Of a DNA stretch of 13,151 nucleotides, positions 8,041 to 13,151 are shown piece by piece (positions within the stretch are counted from its first letter, which is position 1; every line of letters starts with the position of its first letter). Source of the stretch: Acidimicrobiales bacterium (GTDB lineage: Bacteria > Actinomycetota > Acidimicrobiia > Acidimicrobiales > UBA8190); NCBI GenBank assembly GCA_030042575.1, contig JASHZK010000005.1, positions 1 to 13,151 of the forward strand, read 5' to 3'. Under the pieces are notes generated by a model. That model did no database searches and was not told where the DNA came from. It worked only from the letters and a program-made list of their open reading frames with translations. Made by a program: the position numbers and the translations under genes.

Positions 8041-9519
8041 TCAGGCCTCGAGGAGTTCGGCCAGTGGAAACGATCGGTGCTTTCGCGGAGGGATGAGGAA
8101 GTTCTGACGATGCGAAGTGCTGATGCCACCCGCTTGCACGAATCGCTCGAAAGGGGAGCTGGCGGGGGTAGAGCGAGTCTGCCCGTCCATCGCTTCCCGC
8201 AAGGTGCGGAAGTAGAAGCTGGTGGGGACGTAGGAGAGGAAATGCACGCCCGCCGCCGGCGTGGACGACCAATTGTCCAACGACGGATTGGAACTGTAGG
8301 CGAACGGGTTGTCGACGGTATTGAAGTCGGCCCGCACGGGGATGGCTGTGCCCGCCGCGTACCCCCGAGCCGCCCGTTGCAGCCGTGACACCGGTTGCAT
8401 CGATCCGGAGTGCCCCACCAGCCCGTAGGTGGCGATGTCGTGAGAGATCTCCTGCGTGGTCTCGAACGACTTTTCGTCGATCGTCAACGTCCCCTTGGGA
8501 GTGCTGTGCATGATGTCGGGGCGAAAGGCCAGGCCCACCCGCTGGGAATAGGTGTTGTTCGAGTACCAGGCGACCAGGTCCTCGTACAGGTGGGACAGGG
8601 CCAGGATGGTGCCGTGGGCGAAGTAGCTGTGGTCCCCCTGGTTCGTCATCCCCAGGGACTCGAAGTTGGCGATCGTCCCCGGGCCCAAGGCCGCTTTTTG
8701 GGTAGAGGTGAAGCCCAGGAACAGCTCGGCCCGGTCCGGGATCGAATCGGCACCGGCCAGGTCGTTGGACAGCGCCATTTGCTTGGTCAGGCTCTGGCCG
8801 TCCCCACCGAGCTGTGTGGCGTCGACGAATCCCATACGAATGCTCGTGACGTCGAAGAGGTCGCCTACCGGTCCCTCGAACACCGCTGCGTAGGCGTCGG
8901 AGATGTTGTTCAGGGAGTCGCTGGCCAACACGAACACCACGTCGTTGTGTTCGTGAATGACCGTCTTCGGGTCCGTGGCGAACCTGGTCGAGGGGAGGAG
9001 CACCCGCTGGTGACGGCCGTCGACGGTGGGCGCCTCGAGGTCGAGTGGCATCTTGTCGGCAGCGACGCCGGCCAGGACCGCTTTCTTGAAGTAGGGCAAT
9101 CCCCACCCGACGGCGAGCCCCAGACCGGCCGGCGTGAAGGTCAGGAGCTGCTCGCTCTCGAGCGTCTTGAGCACGCCTTCGAGGGCCACTCCAGCCGATT
9201 GCAAGGCGGCCGGGGTGGACTCACCGGCGAGCGTCGCCGTCACGACCTCGTGATACAGGGGCGGCACACTTACCACCACCCCGTTGTCGGTGATCGATTG
9301 GGTCCCGGAGAAGAGGTACTGCTCGAGGGGGAGAGCCGCTGCCGCCGAAGACGAGCCGGGCGCCTCGGGCGCCACCGCCACCCGGACCGGCTTGTCCACC
9401 AGGGTCTCCATGAGCCGGTACGGGCCCGCCGCCACCAGGGCGGCCCCGAGCGAGGCGCCCAGGAAGCGCCGGCGGCTCAGCGTCTCCGCCCCGGAGGGCG
9501 GGCGCCGGGCGGGAGTCAT
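8041..9519 (-). CDS. Tat-exported protein resembling DUF7405 (distant DyP-peroxidase-like)
   Basis: A 492-residue protein with a twin-arginine signal: SRRRFLGASLGAALVAA (15-31). From memory, several blocks match the DUF7405 family, known mainly from haloarchaeal and some bacterial Tat proteins: ELFLGFTSTQKAALG (265-279), GDHSYFAHGTILALSHLYED (295-314), YGLVGHSG (365-372), VRADFNTVDNPF (395-406), GVHFLSYVPTSFYFRTLREA (424-443) and RQNFLIPPRKHRSFP (471-485). The order of a GF-x loop, a long helix and a late FLSY-like strand recalls DyP peroxidases, as does HNDVVFVLASDS (191-202). However, the GxxDG distal Asp reads GFTST here, and the usual proximal-His region reads VSRLQRAARG (377-386), so heme peroxidase activity is doubtful. 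The role is unknown; it acts outside the cytoplasmic membrane, probably folded and possibly with a cofactor. ATG 9519 directly precedes the Tat signal. It lies 39 bp after the beta-helix gene on the same strand, so a two-gene operon is likely. Confidence 0.65.
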   Translation of the reverse strand: MTPARRPPSGAETLSRRRFLGASLGAALVAAGPYRLMETLVDKPVRVAVAPEAPGSSSAAAALPLEQYLFSGTQSITDNGVVVSVPPLYHEVVTATLAGESTPAALQSAGVALEGVLKTLESEQLLTFTPAGLGLAVGWGLPYFKKAVLAGVAADKMPLDLEAPTVDGRHQRVLLPSTRFATDPKTVIHEHNDVVFVLASDSLNNISDAYAAVFEGPVGDLFDVTSIRMGFVDATQLGGDGQSLTKQMALSNDLAGADSIPDRAELFLGFTSTQKAALGPGTIANFESLGMTNQGDHSYFAHGTILALSHLYEDLVAWYSNNTYSQRVGLAFRPDIMHSTPKGTLTIDEKSFETTQEISHDIATYGLVGHSGSMQPVSRLQRAARGYAAGTAIPVRADFNTVDNPFAYSSNPSLDNWSSTPAAGVHFLSYVPTSFYFRTLREAMDGQTRSTPASSPFERFVQAGGISTSHRQNFLIPPRKHRSFPLAELLEA

Positions 9520-9558
9520 CGGGTCCAGTCGGCTAGGCCGTCCGTGTGCCGCTGGTCA

Positions 9559-11313
9559 TCACCGCGGCTTCCCGTTCTTGCACCAGCTGTTGCTCGGAAC
9601 TCCGGAGCACGGGTTGGGCATGGTGGGGAGGGTCGTCGACTGGGGGTCGGTCAGGCTGGAGGCACCGGGCAGCGGCTCCATGACGACACCGGTGGCCTGT
9701 GGGTAGTTGGCATCGTCGTCGTTGGTGCATGTCGACGGGGAGAACAGGCCGGCGTCACACTCGGCTTGGGTGAGAAACTCCCCGTTGGTGTCCCTCCCCG
9801 TGAGGGTGGCGCTCTTCGGCGTGTCGGCCCCGCATTTGCTCGACATCTGGGCGGCGTCGGCCTCGGTGGCGGCACCACTTCCGTCGGTGTCGTGTGAGAA
9901 GCAGTCCTCGGGCTCGCTGCCGGCCGCCAGCAGGTTGCCGATGTCGGCGTTGGTGGAGTTGCCCCAGGAGCTGTTGCCCGAGTACGTGTTGTCCAACGAG
10001 GCGTCACCTTCAGGGTCGAAGAGACACTTGACGCCTGGGATGTCGAAGCTGGCCACGACGATGCCGCCCGTGCTCTTGCAGGTCTTGCCATCGGACTTGA
10101 GGTTGGGGTCCGGGTAGGGGACGAAGAGCTGGCCCCAAGCGTCGTTGTCGGTGAACTTGTTGTCCTTGACCACGTCGTAGCGCCCGCCGGAGATGGTCAT
10201 GCCGGTTCCCGTCGGCCCCAGCCCCGCCGTTCCCTCGATCGGGACATTGGGGTTGTTGTTGTTGGTGACCACGTTGTGCTCGAACACCCAGCACGAGTTG
10301 ACGCTGTTGGGGATCTTGACCGACGTCTTGGTGGCGTGGTTGCCGGGGCACTCGCCGTCCTGGGGGGGAGGCGGGTCACCGGTGAGGGCGGTGTTGGTGT
10401 CGAGCCCTTCCTTGTTGTTGTCGAACTTGGAGTGCTCGATCAAAATCGAGCCACCGGAGTTGGTCCCCGAGTAGCCCAGGGCGTCCTCCTCGAACCAGGC
10501 GTGGTCCACCACGGCGTTGCACACGTCCTGGCAGGCGCCGATGTAGGCGCCGGAGTCGGCGAAGTTGTTGGCGTAGAGCTGGTTCCACGAACCACCATCT
10601 GAGTTCGAGGAGAAGATGCCGTAGAGGGCACAAGTGTCGCAGTACGACAGGTGGTCGTCCTGCGTGCCGCTGGCGTCGCTGTTCTCGAAGTAGGTGTTGG
10701 TGGCGGTGAGGTAGCTGCCCTCATAGTCGTGGAGCCCGATCTTGCCCGACTCGTCGCCACCGTTCCACCAGATCTCGTTGCCCGAGTCGCCGGTCCCCGC
10801 CTGGTAGTTGCACACGGTCAAGTTGTCGATGCTCACGTCGTTGGCTTTCCACACCACGATCCCGTTCTGGCCCAAACCGTCCAGGAAGTTCTGGTCGGCG
10901 GAAGAAGAGCTGCAGGGAAGATCGGATCCTCCCGCCGACGGCGACAAAGTGCCGTCAACGATGACCGTGTTGCGGTTCATGCCTCGAAGATGGATGTTGG
11001 AGGTGTCGATCACCACTCCGCCGTACCAACCGTCTTCGGTGTACGTGCTCGACTTGGTTATCCCCGCGTCATCGTCCTCGTGGTAGTCGCCGGGGGCGAT
11101 CAGGATCCAGTCGCCCGGCTTGGCGGCGTTCACGGCGCGCTGGATGGTGGTGAACGTCTGGGCCTTGGGGGTCGATATGTCGTGGAACTTCCCGACATAG
11201 AGGACGTTGGACGAGGTGGCGGCGGCCGGCGCGGCACTGACACCGGCCAGGAGCATGGTGAGAAGCACCCCGACGCCACCGATGGTTCCGATCTGCGAGA
11301 TCCTGCGAAGCAT
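9559..11313 (-). CDS. Secreted right-handed parallel beta-helix protein, cysteine-rich
   Basis: A 584-residue protein from ATG 11313. Residues 1-32 form a Sec signal peptide: LRRISQ, a hydrophobic core, then AAPAAA-TSS. The start of the mature region, TFTTIQRAVNAAKPGDWILI (53-72) then APGDYHED, is the classic opening of pectate-lyase-like beta-helix proteins. Repeated coil elements follow: NIHLRGMNRNTVIVDG (106-121), GIVVWKANDVSIDNLTV (151-167), SYLTATNTYFENSDASGT (200-217), SILIEHSKFDNNKEG (289-303), CWVFEHNVVTNNNNPN (341-356) and YDVVKDNKFTDNDAWGQLF (379-397). These fit PF13229-type repeats with Asn ladders. I count 16 Cys in the mature part, an even number consistent with disulfides. DTDGSGAATEAD (475-486) resembles an EF-hand or dockerin calcium loop. 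Such proteins bind or cleave polysaccharides, or act as surface scaffolds; I see no assignable catalytic set. The frame is open 24 residues upstream, but those residues precede the signal peptide. A G7 tract lies 3 bases before the ATG. Confidence 0.87.
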   Translation of the reverse strand: MLRRISQIGTIGGVGVLLTMLLAGVSAAPAAATSSNVLYVGKFHDISTPKAQTFTTIQRAVNAAKPGDWILIAPGDYHEDDDAGITKSSTYTEDGWYGGVVIDTSNIHLRGMNRNTVIVDGTLSPSAGGSDLPCSSSSADQNFLDGLGQNGIVVWKANDVSIDNLTVCNYQAGTGDSGNEIWWNGGDESGKIGLHDYEGSYLTATNTYFENSDASGTQDDHLSYCDTCALYGIFSSNSDGGSWNQLYANNFADSGAYIGACQDVCNAVVDHAWFEEDALGYSGTNSGGSILIEHSKFDNNKEGLDTNTALTGDPPPPQDGECPGNHATKTSVKIPNSVNSCWVFEHNVVTNNNNPNVPIEGTAGLGPTGTGMTISGGRYDVVKDNKFTDNDAWGQLFVPYPDPNLKSDGKTCKSTGGIVVASFDIPGVKCLFDPEGDASLDNTYSGNSSWGNSTNADIGNLLAAGSEPEDCFSHDTDGSGAATEADAAQMSSKCGADTPKSATLTGRDTNGEFLTQAECDAGLFSPSTCTNDDDANYPQATGVVMEPLPGASSLTDPQSTTLPTMPNPCSGVPSNSWCKNGKPR

Positions 11314-11625
11314 CTGCCCCCCCGTTGCGCAATTCCGGCCGACCCCTGAGCGCGAGGTCGTCACGCCCATGTTGGTCAAAAGCACCGGGCGGGCACATCG
11401 CCAAGATTGATGAGTTCCCGACGGTCAACAGCCTCCCCGGAGCCCGGCGCCCGGTGACTCCCCACCCGTCGGCGCAACCCCTCTCCGGCGCAGTATCAGG
11501 GCGTGGCCCGGCCCATGACGTGCTGTTGCTTCGGCCGGCTTCAGCTGGAAGTCCCCCACACTATCCTCGAGCCATGTCGGCACCTGCCCACGGTGCTCGC
11601 CTACATCCTGGTGACTCTTAGGGGC
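11314..11625. promoter_or_regulatory. 312-bp divergent intergenic region
   Basis: This gap separates the leftward beta-helix/Tat pair from the rightward GT4 gene and should hold promoters for both. On the minus strand, two TTGACC hexamers (near 11375-11380 and 11411-11416) could be -35 elements, but I see no good -10 at standard spacing. On the plus strand, TATCCT at 11562-11567 is a possible -10 about 60 bp before the GT4 start, without a clear -35. No RNA gene, repeat array or riboswitch is recognisable. Open frames crossing it look like extensions of flanking frames, not real genes. Confidence 0.4.
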
Positions 11626-12810
11626 GTGGCAGCCTCCGAGCCGGCCGGCGGCGCCCAGCCCACGGTCTCGTCGGCCGCCCCCCGGGTCCTGTTGGTGGAC
11701 AGTGTCGGCTACGAGGAGCTGGCCGGTGCGTCGACGGTGATCGACGAGCTCATCGAAGGGGTCGACCGGCAACGGTTCGTGCCGGTGCTGGCGTGCTTGT
11801 CTGAAGGGCGGTGGCCCGAACAGGTACGGGTGAGGGGGACCCCTGCCTACTCTTTTCCTCGCACTCGCCTGCGCTCGCCTGGCAACGTCATCGACGTGGC
11901 CACCGGCCTGCGCTCGGTGGTGCGATCCCAGGCCGTCACCCTGATCCACGCCAGCGAGAACTCCGCACTCCTGTACGCGGCCATCGCCGGGCGCCTGACG
12001 CACAGGCCGGTACTGTGGCACATTCACTCGCCACTGCGACCGCGATCGCGTGAAGAGAAGCTTGCCGTCCGAGCCCTGCGACATCTGTGCCCGAGTCATA
12101 TCGTCTTCACGTCGACCGGCGCTCGGCAGCGAAGTGTGGAGTTCCCCGGGGTGCCGAGCTCGGTCATCTCGCCCGGCGTCGATCTCGTCAAGTGCGCCAG
12201 CGGCGACCGCCGGCGCGGGCGCGCCGCCCTCGGCGTGTCCGAGGACGCTCTGGTGGCGACGGTTGTCTCTCGAATCGAGCCCATGAAGGGGCAAACCGAT
12301 TTCGTCGAGGCCCTGGGGCGACTCTGCGCAGAGCGAAGCGGGATCTACGGAGTCATGTGCGGGCCGGCTGATCGCCATGGGCCGTACTGGCACCGCATCG
12401 AGGAACTGTGCCGACGCTACGAGCTCGGTGAGCATCTCCTCATGCCCGGGGACGTCAGGTCCCCCCTCAAAGAAGACGTGGTGGCCGCCTCCGACGTCAT
12501 CGTCCACCCGTCGCACGCCGAATCGTTCGGCTTGGCCGTACTCGAGGCGATGGCAGCGGGGAAGGCGGTGGTGGCGGCAGCGACGGACGGCCCGCGCATC
12601 TTGATGGAGGACGGAGTAGACGGGGTGATGGTGCCGGTGGGCGACGTCGATGCCCTGTACCACGCAATGAAGCGTGTTCTCGACGATCCAGAGCTCCGCG
12701 CCGAGCTCGGGGCCAATGCGGCTCGCGCTGCGTCGAAGTACCCGGTCGAACCAATGGTGCGCCACTTCGAGGATCTGTGGGCGGAGGTCCTGAGTCCCTG
12801 GCAATGCTGA
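11626..12810 (+). CDS. GT4-family glycosyltransferase (GT-B fold)
   Basis: A 394-residue soluble protein. The N-terminal Rossmann domain begins APRVLLVDSVGYEELAGAST (18-37), with a Gly/Ala-rich sugar-binding loop, and continues through VLWHIHSPLRPRSREEKL (129-146) and IVFTSTGARQRS (159-170). The C-terminal nucleotide-sugar domain has VISPGVDL (180-187), ATVVSRIEPMKGQTDFVEAL (211-230) with K221 for donor phosphate binding, LMPGDVRSPLKEDVVAASDV (272-291) and PSHAESFGLAVLEAMAAGKA (295-314), which carries the EX7E pair E299/E307. These are the diagnostic GT4 features of retaining transferases that act on the cytoplasmic face, usually extending lipid-linked glycans. Start: the frame is open to 11503, but the extra residues are Cys-rich and unlike the family. 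GTG 11626 is the preferred start, although its AGGGG lies very close; GTG 11611 is an alternative. The gene runs towards the LAYTG surface-protein gene (convergent, 60 bp apart). Its donor and acceptor cannot be read from sequence. Confidence 0.94.
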   Translation: MAASEPAGGAQPTVSSAAPRVLLVDSVGYEELAGASTVIDELIEGVDRQRFVPVLACLSEGRWPEQVRVRGTPAYSFPRTRLRSPGNVIDVATGLRSVVRSQAVTLIHASENSALLYAAIAGRLTHRPVLWHIHSPLRPRSREEKLAVRALRHLCPSHIVFTSTGARQRSVEFPGVPSSVISPGVDLVKCASGDRRRGRAALGVSEDALVATVVSRIEPMKGQTDFVEALGRLCAERSGIYGVMCGPADRHGPYWHRIEELCRRYELGEHLLMPGDVRSPLKEDVVAASDVIVHPSHAESFGLAVLEAMAAGKAVVAAATDGPRILMEDGVDGVMVPVGDVDALYHAMKRVLDDPELRAELGANAARAASKYPVEPMVRHFEDLWAEVLSPWQC

Positions 12811-12870
12811 TGAGCCAGGAGTCGTGGGCGCCCAGCGAGGTCCGGTGCGGGCTAATCGATCGTTGATGCC

Positions 12871-13149
12871 TCAGCGCTTGGAGCCGAAGAGCTTCGAGCC
12901 CGGTCTGCTGCGGTGACGGAGGAGCAGGCCCTTCCTCGAGCGCAGCGTGCCGTCGAGAACGACCAAGGCGAACGAGGCCAGCACCATCAGCACTCCGGCC
13001 ACCAGTACGTCGCGCAGTCCGTTTCCGGCCCCGGTGTAGGCCAGGGAGGTGGGCTTGGTGACCGGTGGGATCGTCGTCGGGGGGGTCGTCGAGGTAGTGG
13101 AGGTGGTTGACGACGCTGAGGAGGTCAAGGACTTGCCGGGAATGGCCGA
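12871..13149 (-). CDS. C-terminal end of an LAYTG sortase-anchored-type surface protein, partial
   Basis: Ninety-two C-terminal residues are visible and the frame stays open to the right edge, so the main part of the protein lies beyond it. The visible part starts SAIPGKSLTSSAS. It continues as a Thr/Ser/Pro linker with TST-type repeats (SSTTSTTSTTPPTTIPP), then LAYTG at 13030-13044, a short GAGNGLRD spacer, a hydrophobic segment VLVAGVLMVLASFALVVL and a basic tail rich in Arg/Lys (TLRSRKGLLLRHR and onward to the stop). This is a cell-wall sorting signal: LAxTG is recognised by class E sortases of actinobacteria, which join the Thr to the wall. The basic tail is longer than usual, about 25 residues, so a simple membrane anchor is also possible. 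The linker is typical of wall-spanning stalks and is a possible site of O-glycosylation. A TTG at 13126-13128 is not a credible start because it falls inside the linker. Confidence 0.75.
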   Translation of the reverse strand, partial: SAIPGKSLTSSASSTTSTTSTTPPTTIPPVTKPTSLAYTGAGNGLRDVLVAGVLMVLASFALVVLDGTLRSRKGLLLRHRSRPGSKLFGSKR

Positions 13150-13151
13150 GT

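Noticed and set aside
7970..9106. A 378-residue minus-strand frame overlapping the Tat-protein gene
   Set aside because: It is a frame-shifted reading of the same DNA, Arg/Gly/Pro-rich, with no start signal or domain.
8395..9897. A 500-residue plus-strand open frame opposite the Tat-protein and beta-helix genes
   Set aside because: It crosses two real minus-strand genes and an intergenic gap, has low-complexity Gly/Arg/Val composition, and shows no domain.
11425..12804. A 459-residue minus-strand open frame opposite the GT4 gene
   Set aside because: It mirrors the GT4 gene, with His/Arg/Gly-rich composition and no recognisable domain, as expected of an antisense shadow in GC-rich DNA.
12811..12870. 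A terminator in the 60-bp gap between the convergent GT4 and LAYTG genes
   Set aside because: I looked for a stem with a T-tract on either strand and found only short AT-rich and CGATCG-type dyads. Nothing I would call.

Overview
The window is GC-rich, gene-dense DNA, most likely from a high-GC Gram-positive bacterium. Three things point to Actinomycetota: frequent GTG starts, a C-terminal surface-protein tail with an LAxTG-type sortase motif after a Thr/Ser/Pro linker, and the gene families present. An uncultured or little-studied lineage such as the Acidimicrobiia is my guess; no rRNA or tRNA gene is present to fix it. I see no rRNA, tRNA, CRISPR array, transposase or integrase.

Layout from left to right. 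(1) A minus-strand block (1-4123) reads leftwards: a small GT-A-like glycosyltransferase candidate, a large YfhO-family membrane protein overlapping it by 4 bp, then a secreted RCC1-repeat protein cut by the left edge. (2) A lone plus-strand PAPS-type sulfotransferase (4240-5142) is divergent from block 1 and convergent with block 3. (3) A tight minus-strand trio (7921 down to 5172) encodes a GNAT acetyltransferase, a polyprenyl-phosphate sugar-1-phosphate transferase of the MraY/WecA superfamily, and a DegT/PglE-type sugar aminotransferase, with gaps of 3 bp or 4-bp overlaps. (4) A minus-strand pair (11313 down to 8041) encodes a Sec-exported, cysteine-rich right-handed beta-helix protein and a Tat-exported protein that resembles the DUF7405 family (a distant DyP-peroxidase-like fold). 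(5) A 312-bp divergent intergenic region leads to a plus-strand GT4 glycosyltransferase (11626-12810). (6) The C-terminal end of an LAYTG cell-surface protein enters from the right edge (minus strand).

Taken together this looks like a surface-glycan or protein-glycosylation locus mixed with exported proteins. The trio could make and load a 4-acetamido-type deoxysugar onto a lipid carrier. The GT4, the GT-A candidate and the YfhO-type GT-C protein could extend or modify the glycan at the membrane, and the sulfotransferase could sulfate it. The exported beta-helix, Tat, RCC1 and LAYTG proteins are candidate surface partners or acceptors. The individual family calls rest on visible motifs; the joint pathway is inference. 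The 4,6-dehydratase, flippase and oligosaccharyltransferase that such a pathway needs are not in this window.
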